Shown here piece after piece: positions 33,386 through 44,176 of a stretch of DNA of 64,000 nucleotides (position 1 is the stretch's first letter; each line of letters starts with the position of its first letter). The DNA is from Ganoderma boninense (lineage: Eukaryota > Basidiomycota > Agaricomycetes > Polyporales > Polyporaceae), in assembly GCA_002900995.3 (NCBI GenBank), contig CM035308.1, positions 4,301,053-4,365,052 on the forward strand. Reading direction: 5' to 3'. The notes below the pieces were generated by a model that saw only the letters and a program-made list of their open reading frames with translations, was not told where the DNA came from and did not search any database. The position numbers and the translations under genes were made by a program.

Positions 33386-36300
33386 GTGAGTCTTTTAGTT
33401 GTCCCTCCCGCTGTAGTCACTCATACTTTCCAACTCATACCGGTCGCTGCATCCGTATTCGTGAGCGATCATTCATCAGCACTATCTCAGTACACTAAGG
33501 CTCAATGCAGTTGATGTATGATGTGGCTCCTCTGTGTGTTGTGAGATCTGCGGCATTGATTGAGACCTGGTGAGCATTTATGTGAGTCTGCGATATAAAG
33601 ATTTTAACTCGCCGTCATCAACTTGGCGGCTTAGCACGCAATTCACTCCCCCAGTCATTTCCGACGACTATGGTTCAAGAATCATCACCTTTTAAAAGAT
33701 AGAAGCCTTCTATCACCCGGCGCGTGGCGGCGGCGTAGAAGGAGCACAGTACTTTGTACGATTCGTCCAGTCCAGGGTGCACGAACATGGTATCCCGAGC
33801 ACCAGGTGGGTCCTAGAGGGCCAATTCACCTGCCATTCCCTGATTCATTGACAATGAGTGATTCCATGGAGCGTGTGCCCCCCCCCCCCCCCACGTTGCC
33901 CTGTTTACAGGCTGGCGAAACCTTACTTTTCGGGACCCAAAGTTCGAGTTCGACAGGACCTTACTACGAACATGCATTTAAGCGAGGCTGAAGAGCAGCC
34001 ATCAAGCTCCACTGGTCAGTCCTGCTCCCACTCGGACTAGTATACCCCACTGAAGCACTCGCGACCTCCACTAATACACTCGCGATGGATTCTAACGGCC
34101 GCCAGGAGACGCCTCTGCTATCTCTTCTCTCTGTGCTGACCGCATCCATTCATACCATCGAGGACGAGCTCAGGATTGCGGGCATGCCGACCTTCACGCT
34201 GGACCCGAAGTGGCACCCTCTCGACTCCCTCGACAGCGTCCCCCCTCCGAGGCTGCACGAAGCCCGGAGGGTCGCCATGGCTGCGTCCAACATGATCAAA
34301 GCACTCGTCCAGGACGTTGGGACCGCGATGATGGTGAGCAGCATGCGTTTCGTTTTGCATACTGGATCCGGAATCCGGAGTGAGGCTGACGGGAGACTTA
34401 GGACATGTCCCTCAAGGTGCTAGACCAGACGGCGTACACGCTCACCGCCCACATCGACCTGCTGGGCGTCTTCAAGACGGAGGACGAGAAGGCCGACGGG
34501 CTGCACGTCGACGAGATGGTAGCACGGCTTCCGCAGGGCATGAGAGTCGATCCCCAGAAGCTCGGCCGCTCCCTGCGCCTGCTGGGCACCGAACACTGGT
34601 ACGTGACGCCCTGCTCCAGACGTTGCCGTTATCTCGTTCCGTAACCCCACCACCTGTTCGCAGGTGGACCGAGAAAGCTGCAGACGTGTTCGCGCCGCTC
34701 CGCTGGGCGCTCCTCAACGCCCCCGATACCCCTTCGCACGCTTGGGCGGACGCGCCGTGCACCGGTGCGCTCGTCGCGAGCACGGCGTTCATCGCGCAGA
34801 TGACGGATCCCACTCAGTTCCTGCTGGACAACGTCGAGGCGGCGCCTTTCGTCCGGGGCCTCCATTCGACGGGCAGCGGTGCCCATGTCAAGGACTTCTG
34901 GGACTGGCTCGCCCAGGACGCAAACCGGCTCGGTAGGTTCGCGCGGAGCATGGAAGGACATGGTAGGTACCGGGCGCTCCGAATACCCACGCGCTCAAAC
35001 TTTCGTTCTACCGTGTTTAGGGTACATCAACCTCGCGTCCCTCAAAGCCGACTACCCATGGGAGTCTCTGCCGCCCGGCACGACCTTCGTCGACGTCGGC
35101 GCGGGCCAGGGCACCGTCTCGCTGCACGTCATGCGGATGCTGTACGACGCGAACCCGACTCTCAGGGTCGTCCTGCAGGACGACGCGCAGCACCTCCGGG
35201 AGGGCGAGAAGTACTGGGCGCGGCACCTCCCGCGCGCAATCCAGGATAGACGGGTCGAGTTCGAGCCCCACGACTTTTTCCAGGACAACCCGCGGACAGG
35301 GCCGAACACGGTCTACTGGTTCCGGTTCGTCATGCACGACTGGACGGATAGGCATGGTTTCCACGTGGGCGTCTTGTCCTGCAGTGCGCGAACATTGACC
35401 CCGATGTGCAGGTATTGCGTCAAGATACTGCGCGCCGTGCGACAAGTGTGCCACCCCACGTCGCGGGGTGCGTTAAGACATTGATGGTCCGAGTGTGTGT
35501 CTGATGGCAATATGTGCAGTCCTTATTTGCGATTGCGTTGTTCCCGAGGCGCCCCCAGCAGGGTTGGCGACGAAGGAAGTCGAAGTGTCGTTTGAAGACA
35601 CTCTCAAATTGATTGATAATGACGCGGTGAGTCGAGCCTCTGTATGTGAGAACATCTTGTCCATGGACTGCGATTACCTTAGCCATATGCACCGATCAAA
35701 GCACCGAACCCCATCCCCGCGGACTTCGGGTTCGCCACGAAGGCTACCTATCGCACTGACATGGTATGTGGCAGTAGACGACGTTCATGGTCTCCCACTC
35801 CCTACTGACGGCCCTTCCCGTCTCTTCAGCTTATGTACAACTTGCTGAACTCCCTGGAGCGCACGAGGACTAATTTCGAGAAGGTAATCGGACAAGCGGG
35901 GTTCAAGATCTCTCGCATATACCCTGCCCGTGGCGCGTCCAGCAGTGAGCTTTTCGATAGTCACCAGTGAGAGACCGTTTTACTCATTCGGCCCATGTGT
36001 GACCCATCTAGTCATAGAGGCAATCCCTGACTAACTAGTCTCCGTCACGACCATTTGTACTCGGTCCTTCATCATTCCCTTGAACAGCGAGGCGCCCCGG
36101 TGTCGACGGGGCCTTGATCAATATCAATGTGCTGCGAACACACAAACTGGCCATAAGAACGGAGACGGAACGGTTGGTCACAGAGGAGTCACAGTAGACT
36201 GGTTTTCGTAATACGTATGATCTTCAGCATCACCGTCTCCAGAACCTTGCGAACCTTCGGCGACGCTATCAGTCGTGGGTTTGGGGACCGTGAAACCCCT

Positions 36301-36600
36301 GATGGGAAGTCACGTCCGAGATCTGCGATCACGCAGGTTCAGCGACTTTACGAAAGAAAATAATTATCAACGGAAAGATACGGGTAGTCGGAGCCCTCTG
36401 CAGACTCTGGACATGCACGAACGGCATGTGAACCGAAGACACAAAATGCAGGAGCTGTCCACGCACATTAAATAAAATACAGCACATTCGATACATCCAT
36501 CGTGATCGACCACGCCCGCCCGCCCTCTTCCTCGTCCTCACCCTCATCGTCGTCCCCGTCCCCGTCCTCGGTCCTACGCTGCACTCGCCTCCCCAATTTC
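33339..36600. repeat. Left arm of a 3.3-kb inverted repeat
   Basis: Sequence from 33,339 to about 36,600 matches the reverse complement of about 56,510-59,832, through coding, intronic and intergenic parts, with only scattered differences. At its inner end it carries the last codons and 3' flank of the P450 gene, which is intact only next to the right arm. Confidence 0.9.
34085..35970 (+). CDS. O-methyltransferase, SAM-dependent, left copy
   Basis: Eight exons (34085-34333, 34402-34598, 34664-34962, 35021-35351, 35412-35467, 35520-35626, 35683-35763, 35830-35970) join in frame to 486 residues. The architecture is that of plant/fungal class I O-methyltransferases: an N-terminal helical dimerisation region, then the Rossmann core with VDVGAGQG (residues about 272-279), and the HDWTDRY segment near residue 353 where the family has its catalytic His. 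The C-terminus reads GFKISRIYPARG. The likely role is methylation of a phenolic or other small molecule; the substrate is unknown. Intron 4 only keeps the frame if it starts with GC (35,352) instead of GT. The gene is nearly identical to the copy at 57,165-59,079. Confidence 0.85.
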
Positions 36601-36915
36601 CTGATTGGACACCCCGCCATCGAGCTACCGTCCACTCAGTACGAGCCCCCGCTGCAGATGAAGGCCTTCGATCCTTCGATCCTTACTCGTGGGATGTATA
36701 CTGCATGGGACAGCTGTCCGAACACTTGACGGAGGTCAGTCAGTCAGCCGTTCACTCTTCATCCGCGTCCGAGTCGTCTTTGCAGCTGGCCGCATCCCTG
36801 AAACATCAATATCTCGCAGGAGACGTTTCGCCAGTTTTCCGTGGCACCGTTGTTCTTAATCAAGCTGTCCCAGTAGGTAACGGGCAAGGAGCATGGGTGT
36901 TCCGGGGTCTGCCAA
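36590..36915 (+). pseudogene. Kinase-like gene, fragment F
   Basis: Only the end of the fourth exon and part of the last exon remain: PAIELPSTQYEPPLQMKAFDP, then an 8-base tandem duplication (CTTCGATC repeated) that breaks the frame, the MGQLSEHLTE equivalent, and traces of the C-terminal exon to about 36,915. It is closest to copy G (38,043). It begins exactly where the left inverted-repeat arm ends. Confidence 0.65.
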
Positions 36916-36919
36916 TGCC

Positions 36920-37720
36920 GCCCCTGCGCTCGGAAAGTTCGCTCGGTGTTCACTGTCATCTGGTGGGCTGACGTGACCGGAGATGCAGAACAGCTTCGTG
37001 CCCTGGTTCTGCACTCAACTGAAACCGACGAACCATGGCGCACCACGCCTGCAGATGGTTTGGGCGACCGAGACGGTCTCGACGTCTGAGACAGTCGCGG
37101 GGCAGCCGAGAAGGCCGATGTCTGCGAGGAACGGAGATTTGAAACGCAACTTGTCATGATTGCCTTCGAGGGACCCAGCGACTGAGGTCACCTCCCCGCA
37201 AATGTACAGACCCGCGCCACGATGGACGTGGACATCGGGGCATGGCGCGGCCGGCAACCAGACAGCCCTCGATAAGCTTGTCGGGGGTCACCGCGCACAA
37301 TTTGATTTCGAGGTCCTTGCCTGTTCCAGGTTCAGCCTCGGCACCGTTGACAGCGAAGTAGCGAGGACTACGGCGGAGCAGGCTGGGAAACGTGAGAGGT
37401 GGCAGGAGGGGTTCACGCACCGAGGATCCCTCGCCCAATAGGTTCAACCATTCGGACACACAGCAACTCCCCTCCCGCAAATTCCAGAGTCCGTGGATGT
37501 CTGAACGATGCAAGAGTCGCCCCTGAGACTCGGAAGGATTTCTTCGGCTTCTCCAGTCGCTGCGAGTCGGAGAGGTGTGCGAAGTTGGGCAATGCAATGG
37601 ACGGTGCTTGGTGCCATGGTCGTTTTTGTTGCCCACGTTGGCGAAGAATACATTCCTGGTCCTTCAAGCTGCAATAGTGACGAAGTGCGAGGGGTGGTCC
37701 GCCCCCATAGCTTGGCACGG
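36920..37720 (-). pseudogene. Relic of the complex I 51 kDa (NDUFV1/NuoF) gene, copy N2
   Basis: Minus strand: LKDQECI and NDHGTK (37,600-37,700), [15 protein letters not shown] and [14 protein letters not shown] (37,240-37,340), then, after a deletion, [19 protein letters not shown]-like and [12 protein letters not shown] with [11 protein letters not shown] (37,020-37,230), and GTKLFCISGHV (about 36,980). The order is that of the mitochondrial 51 kDa subunit without introns. Frameshifts and stops are present. It is head-to-head with the kinase-like gene at 38,043. Confidence 0.8.
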
Positions 37721-38042
37721 AATGGCCGTGCTATGCCTGCAGAAAGCGGTCCAGAGATAAGCAGGAATGGTGGCGTTAGCAAATCGACGGCTCATGGAAG
37801 ATACACACGACTTGCCCGCTAGGTTAGTATGTCTGAGCATTGTCGTGTACGGTGATGAAGGGTGTTTGCTCGACGCCGCCCGCTCTCCCCTGAATGAAGT
37901 CGCCCGGGGGACTCCGTTATTTGGTCTCGTTTACCGGCCCGAATTCCCACGTCGCCGTAGGGGTGGCCGGGGGTCCAACGGAGGTCTGCCGGGTGGCCGT
38001 AGGCGTTCAACTCAACCTATTGTCCACTCCTCTCCGTCGACG

Positions 38043-39165
38043 ATGTCTGAGTTGCCCGACCATCTGAAGGTCCCAGAATCTCTCAAATCACATCCAGATC
38101 TCGTAAAACGTGGTTTGGTTCTGGATCATTCCCTTAATATTGCATGTTTGTCCCTGGCTGGCGTAGTCAACCCGAACTGACTGAACTTGTCCAGGGCAGC
38201 GTCTACGCCACCAATGGATTATACCCGCCACACTTCGTCGTCAAAGTTCTCAATCCTGCTAACGAAGAGCAAGCGATCATTGGTCGTCTGCAACGTGACG
38301 CGTCTCCGAGAAACCATCTCGTCCCGTGCGAGATCATCCGGTCCGATCGCTCTCTACTCGTCATGCCTTATGTGCGCGATGTCGACTCTCCCATCCGTCG
38401 ACATTCCAGTCCCTTCATGAGGCTATGCACACTGCTAAATGTATTCCATCAGATTGCGGAGGTGCGTACCACCCGTGCCTCTTATTTGTCCCGCCACCCC
38501 TCATCAAGTCGACAGGGAGTCAGTTACCTACATAGTCGTCGAATTGCACACATTGTACGCCCCATCTCTCGGCTTCAGAGTACTGCTAACTGTCGGATAA
38601 TACGCATCGCAGGATCTGTGCTTTGGCAACGTGATGGCGGCGATAGACGAGACTGAGAAACAGCATCCACGGACGAAGGCGGGCAGAGTCTACATCATCG
38701 ACTTCGACAGGGCGCAGCAGCTGGAGCTGGGGCCGGGCCGCCAACCTCCCATCGAGCTGCCATCCACCCAATGCAAGCATCCGCTCAATATGAAGGCCTT
38801 CGACCCTTACTCGTGGGACGTGTATTGCATGGGAAAGCTGTTCGAACAGTTGACAGAGGTCCGTTTCCCCTCTCGTCATCGTCGCCAGCGGTGGTAGCTA
38901 ATTCGGACCGGCACATATCTCACAGGAGGTATTCTGTTTATATTCGGGACCGCCGTGGTTCTTAAAGAAGCTGTGCGCGTGGGTGATTGGCAACGAACGC
39001 GGATGCTCTGGCATCTGCCACTGTCGTCCCACTGCCCAGAGGGTTGCTTCGGTATTCTATATCATGAGATTGGCGGCGAGTCTCTTAGGGGCCCTCGCAA
39101 GGAGTGCTGCTACCGTCCGTTCTCTCTTTGTATGTTCTCGTCCTTCACGACCTGCTTCTGCTTAG
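38043..39165 (+). CDS. Kinase-like protein, copy G (intact)
   Basis: Five exons (38043-38141, 38195-38461, 38516-38554, 38613-38858, 38926-39165) join in frame to 296 residues. Motifs: VPESLKSHPDLVKRG at the N-terminus, FVVKVL with Lys50, AHI/DLCFGN (HxDxxxxN; Asp136, Asn141), IIDFDRAQQL (Asp165, DFD instead of DFG), MKAFDPYSWDVYCMGKLFEQL, and the tail IGNERGCSGICHCRPTAQR with a hydrophobic end. Exon sizes 267, 39 and 246 match the intact paralogue I exactly. Intron 1 begins GCATGT, a GC-AG intron or a damaged donor (copy E has GTGCGT at this place). Partner gene S3 converges from 39,739. Role unknown. Confidence 0.75.
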
Positions 39166-39385
39166 CCAAACCTGATATCATGTACAATCTCTATGCATTC
39201 TGCTTGTATGCCGCACGGGCAAACGATCACTATCACTACATGTACAACAACCAGCGTCTCGGATGGAGGAACGATTCTCTGATCTTCTTGAGGGAGACCA
39301 CGAGATTGACTAATGAAGCTGTCCCGCTCAGATGTCAATGGTTCCGAGTATCGCATTACACAGATGAGCAAGAGATGTGCTCACC

Positions 39386-39739
39386 TTAGGCAGGCTCCAT
39401 CGATACCGCTGGGTTGGTGTCCCAATTTCCCTTGTCAATCAGACTTTGGAGGGCGGCGATGACAGCCGCCTTATTCGCTGCAGGGTCATCCGCCCTCGGA
39501 TTGTCAACCCAGACGTTATATCTTGGGATGCCTGGGGGTTGATAGCCTCCGAGTGTGACTACGAAATAGAGAGACGGCTGCGACGTGCCAGGGGAAAACC
39601 CGTTGTTACGAATACTGAGCTCGACGTTGTTGAAGAGCGTATAGGACGACGCCGGCGGTTGGATGCCAGGAGAGAAAAAGGTCTTGTGCATTTTCTCGAC
39701 GTGCGCGATCATCTCGCGTATAGCCGCAACAGTTCCCAT
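39386..39739 (-). CDS. Small partner protein S3, function unknown
   Basis: A frame of 117 residues from an ATG in a good context (ACCATGG). It contains FFSPGI, LFNNVELSI, YFVVTLGGYQPPG, VWVDNPRADDPAANKAA and LQSLIDKG. The second half follows the S1/S2 pattern (x-LGxxxPG, V-x-V-x-NPR, N-K/R-A-A); the Pro-rich N-terminus is missing. It ends 220 bases from the stop of the kinase-like gene at 38,043 on the opposite strand. A probable 5'-leader intron (39,753-39,895, GTGAGT..CTAG on the minus strand) holds a long CT repeat. Confidence 0.6.
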   Translation of the reverse strand: MGTVAAIREMIAHVEKMHKTFFSPGIQPPASSYTLFNNVELSIRNNGFSPGTSQPSLYFVVTLGGYQPPGIPRYNVWVDNPRADDPAANKAAVIAALQSLIDKGNWDTNPAVSMEPA

Positions 39740-39754
39740 GGTGCTGCTAGAGCT

Positions 39755-39755
<1 letters not shown>

Positions 39756-39842
<87 letters not shown>
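39756..39842. repeat. (AG)n microsatellite, about 85 bp
   Basis: An almost pure AG repeat with one interruption (AAAG at 39,780). On the minus strand it is a (CT)n tract directly before the CTAG acceptor of the probable leader intron of S3, so it acts as an extreme polypyrimidine tract. Confidence 0.95.
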
Positions 39843-39844
<2 letters not shown>

Positions 39845-39899
39845 GGCTTGTCAGCGAAAGGGTGGAAAAGCTTGCGAATACCACTGAAGACTCACGACA

Positions 39900-40985
39900 T
39901 CGCGGTGAGGAGAGGTCGTATGGACCGGATGTGGCGGCGACGCTAGAACCGAAGATAGAACTGTAGCAAAGAACGGGGAAGCAACGGACGTGACGGGGCA
40001 GGCGGGGATCGATAACAGGCTGGTGCTCCAGATAAGCTGCGGGCCCCCGTCTGTCCGGGCATCCTGCCCAAAGAAAGAACAAAGGACCCAGCAGAAGGTG
40101 GTGTCGCGTCCCGCCACAACTGGGGGATTTTGTCTCAGCAGGTGAGTGAGCCAAAATTATTCGGTTTGAGTTTGGGTTTGACAGACGTCGGCCTGAGAAG
40201 ATTGAGGGGAGACGGCGCGCAGACCGGGACGAGCTTGCTGAAAAGGACTTGGAGAAGGGTCAGTCGGAGGCGGTACCAGGGCCGACTCGCTTCAAGCTCC
40301 AAGCATCGTCAGCCGCTGACTGAGCCATACGAGGAGCTTGATCAACGGCTTAACGACGCATTACTATGGCTCCCCGGGAAATGAATAAAGTTTGGTTGTA
40401 GGAGGTCTGGAAGGCGGAGCTTTGGCACTATAGCCCTTAAACTTCGTATTTTGATACATTGGGTCGTCCTCTATCAGAATATCAACTTTTGGTAGCGAGA
40501 GCATGGGCGGGAGAGGCGTCGGAGCATTTCCGGTCTCCAGAGGGCGTTTGCACCATGTAATGAATAAACTGATGTGGCGTGGTGGCGCTTCTATCCATTT
40601 GCTCAAGTCCTCCCTGTTATCCCTGTCTAAGAACAAATCGGGTGGCGAGGTCGCACTTTATATGAACTATACCACCTTCCTAGCAAAACACCGCGCAGAT
40701 TGGCAGGGACTCTGAGCCAGGATCTGTCGGATTCTGTTCATCAGGCGCCCAAAATTGCTTACACCCACGCTCGAAAACACCAAGTTGGTTGAATATCTAG
40801 CGAACAACTCATCTCTCTCGCTTCAAACTTGGCAAAACTAATGATACCATCATTATCCACATATATTCCAAGTTTGAGGTCCCAAATCGCAGAGGAGAGG
40901 CGTCTAGAGCATTTATTCATTACCTGAGGAATTATTCACTTCCCAGGGAACCATAGTATACATAGCCTCATTGCTGCAAGAATTC
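39900..40985. other. No gene recognised
   Basis: Contains the probable upstream leader of S3 on the minus strand. A 90-residue minus-strand frame (40,364-40,636) and an 84-residue plus-strand frame (40,130-40,384) show no family resemblance. Confidence 0.35.
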
Positions 40986-40986
40986 G

Positions 40987-41022
40987 GAGCCGAGCTCAGA
41001 ATTCAGATTCTGAGCTCGGCTC
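40987..41022. repeat. Perfect 16-bp palindrome
   Basis: GAGCCGAGCTCAGAAT at 40,987-41,002 pairs perfectly with 41,007-41,022 across a 4-base loop. There is no T run after it, as expected for a eukaryote. It could be the joined ends of a lost transposon or a fold-back site. Confidence 0.8.
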
Positions 41023-41024
41023 TT

Positions 41025-43225
41025 GAGGTGCGATCACTTGGGGATAGCGGCTATCCGAGGCTGTCGACGCAAACCTTGAAATCATTACATGATTCAGGCT
41101 ATCCAGAGGCAATCTGGAATGACGTCGTGCCCAGTAAAATGTAGACCGTACGACTGGAGCTCGAATCGATGGGCAGGGTTCCGAGACGGTCCATATGCAT
41201 CGTCAGTCGCGAGTGCTCGCTCACCGCGGAATCATATCGCAACCGGAGAAGTCGCTATCTCAATGCGTCTTCGATTGTTCTGACCGTATCCACCCACGGC
41301 CAGTGTAGGCTCCATTATCCCACTTTGTAATAGGGTTCCACGAGAACAATCACAGCCACCTAGTAACGACGAATCAAGTTAGCATTGGAAGCGCTCCGCG
41401 GGCGAAGTGGCACGCACATCAAATCTGAATCCAATTCGGTGCACTGAGACCCGCGAAGTACATACCCCGAACCTCAGAACGTCCCGGCTATTGTTCTTCC
41501 AAACCGGCCTGAACCCAGGACTGACCCGGGCGAGTGCACGTTTACGGGCTCACAGTCACAGGGCGTGTCGACAGTCTTCGATCGGGCCTAATGCCAGGTG
41601 CTGGACTCGCCGACTCAGATCCACTCGAGGCCAGACCATGATCAGCATTTCGATTGGATGCATGAGGCGGTGATCTCACACGGAGCGGCAGACACGAACA
41701 TGTACATATCAGTGTACCTCTGCCTCCTAAATAAGAAAAAGGAAAGCGTCGTTGCGACGAAGATCAGAGATGTGCGTTCCTCGCCGTTGTTGATTAGGAC
41801 AAAGAGGATATGAAAACGCGAGATAAGTCCTGGGCCTGAGAGGTCGCAGCCCCTCATTATGAGTATATCCTTGCGTATGGACAGCCAGATATCCTTAGAT
41901 ATCGATACCCCACATACGACGCGGAGGCAGGTTGTCTGAAGAGCGAAGTACTCGAGCCGATCTGAGGACCAGTCCAGTGGGCTGAGTGTCTGCTCACCTC
42001 TAACTAGACCTTTCTGGGTCTGTCATGAGAGTACCGCAAGTAGGCGAGTAAGCGGCAGCTGTGGGATAATGTGCACCTCAGTCCTCGTCACCCTTGATCA
42101 TATGGCCATGGCCGCAGCGGTAGGGGCCAGACGGCGTTGTCAGCTGGAGTTTGCGTAGTGGGAGGGAACGGGGCGCGCGGGAGGAGAGTTAACGGGAGGA
42201 AACGAAGTCGCGTTTGAACCCCAGTCAAAACCCCTCCCATTTTCAGCGATTGAGAGTCAATTGGAGCAATTGGTATCTTTTGCGTCCCGTTTCCGGCACT
42301 TATGCGCCTACTTTCGGTTGGAAAGTCCTTTCTGTAATTACAGTATAGTTCACTTTCATATGAGAGTTTTCTTAATTCGTGCAACTAGGCCGGGCGTTCG
42401 CCCGTCTTAAGTATGTCGAAGACCTGCAGGTAGTGCATATGTTGGATTGTTACTCTCCATATCTGTTTTAGACTGTCCTCCGATCCCGCCCCCCGACTTC
42501 CCGTCAACGACAACATCGGCCTTCCCGACGTATTTAAGACGGGAGCACGGCGTCCTCCCTTCCCACTGCCCAGCTTCCTTCTTCCCCCCATCATGTTGCC
42601 TCCCTCGGTGCATCCTTCCCACAGATTCTCCGGTCTCGCCCAGCTATGCGCCCGGCGTCGGGACACAAGGTAAGCCCAACATTTATTCGTTCAGGTAAGT
42701 GCATCGCTATATAGAGCAATGCGCCCGCAGATGAGCGCGCGCGTGTATGAGTCCGCGACGTTGATATTGTCTGCATCAGCTAATGATCGCCATTTCTCTA
42801 GTATTATTCTCAGGCGCGACAAGGAAGGACAACGCGCGCATCGCGCGCGGGGCTTTGCGCTGGGTATATGCGTGTCGCGCTCACCTCTGGGGAGGTATAG
42901 AGATGGCCGCGGGCAAGTGCGAGGCGTGGCGGGGGCTCGGGGGAGGATTGCGTATCGCGGCAGGCGGGACGGTTAGTAGTGGGTTAGTACCGGTCGTATC
43001 TATTTTTGTACGCTCGAATGGAATACCTCCAATGAACCGAACAACAACGCGATCGACTGGACAAGTGGGGTCTACAAGGCTTCGTTTCACGATAGTCAGC
43101 GTTTGCCGTCTTTTTCTAGCTCAAACGTGAGAGGGAATCGTCCGAGTTCCAACCAAAAAGATATGAATACATGAGAAAATACGAAGGCCCCCATCTCGCT
43201 TTTTGTTTCACTAGCTCACCATTTT
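41025..43225. other. Gene-poor stretch
   Basis: About 2.2 kb without a convincing gene. Frames are short, and GT..AG pairs near 42,670-42,810 hint at a decayed spliced gene but no motif is readable. Confidence 0.4.
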
Positions 43226-43230
43226 CTTTA

Positions 43231-43583
43231 CAGCAGATTCACAAATGGATGTCGCGTCCAAGATTTTTTTCGACGCGTCCCAATCTTCCGAGCAACCTTC
43301 CGACCCACTCTTCCAACCCATAGACGCCCACCGGGCCAAGCGCTGCCGGCGTGGTTTGTTTGGTTCCCCTCCCGAAATGGTGCGAGACGCACCCCAGTTA
43401 CGAACGCGTGACGTCACAAGAGTCACACACAGGCCGTTTCTGGCGAGGAGCCAAACATTCCACGCCGCTTTGTAAGGGTTCGACGGGCGCTTAGAGGTTG
43501 GAAGATTGGTTCGGAAGATACGTTGGAAGATTCAAAAGCGTCGAAATTTTTTCGACACGCGTCAAGCATTTGTGAATCTGCTG
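43231..43583. mobile_element. MITE with 17-bp perfect terminal inverted repeats and TA target duplication
   Basis: CAGCAGATTCACAAATG at 43,231-43,247 is mirrored at 43,567-43,583. The inversion continues imperfectly for about 60 bases, with GACGCG and a T-rich block on both sides. TA flanks both ends (43,229-43,230 and 43,584-43,585), as for Tc1/mariner-type elements. The 353-bp body encodes nothing recognisable. Confidence 0.8.
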
Positions 43584-43589
43584 TAATTG

Positions 43590-44170
43590 CTGCAGAATAC
43601 GGCCGAATCTGGCCAATATATTGGACAGAAAAAGATTACAATCGTCTGAAATGGACGGGGTTTTGACTGGGTTTGAACGCTGAAGCAAACGCGTGAGGGA
43701 CATCGCGCCGCGGGCGTACCTAAATACACGTAGTAACAAGAATCTAAAACATAATGTACAGTATAACATGGACAAGAGGGGACAAGACGAGTGAGATGCT
43801 GGCGCGAGCACAAGACGAGCTCGCTGACGTAATACAAGATTCCAACATGCGTAGCGTACGAGGCCAACGACCGGTACTTTTCCAGGTCTCTAAGTTGCGA
43901 GTTCCACCATGTCGAGGCCCCAGATGAGACAGATTCAGAGATTGCGACAACGACAAGCAGCCCGACGTGTCTGTGGCCACGCGGCAGCGAGGCCATGGAA
44001 CGATCACGTGCTTGCACTGTCACCACCGGTCACACGGTCAGCGTGTCTTGGCCGGCCGGGCCGGCATGACTCTCGGCTGGTTACTGGACTCCCATCCACG
44101 CCTCGCAAGTTGGAGACGATCCTCGACCTCGACCTTGACCTCGCAAGTGCTCTCCTCCAACTGCTCACTG
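43590..44170. other. No gene recognised; GH15 promoter region
   Basis: Frames on both strands overlap (a 154-residue minus-strand frame at 43,562-44,026 among them). None has family features. Confidence 0.35.
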
Positions 44171-44176
44171 TCAGCC

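Noticed and set aside
35357..35411. Canonical GT..AG intron of 55 bases in the left methyltransferase
   Set aside because: It would shift the frame; the GC..AG alternative at 35,352-35,411 restores the conserved sequence.
39990..40080. A stretch with GATAACAGGCTG that resembles a conserved large-subunit rRNA segment
   Set aside because: Only about a dozen bases match and the flanks do not continue as rRNA.
43562..44026. 154-residue minus-strand frame
   Set aside because: Overlaps the MITE end and has no motif; an alternative frame is open over the same bases.
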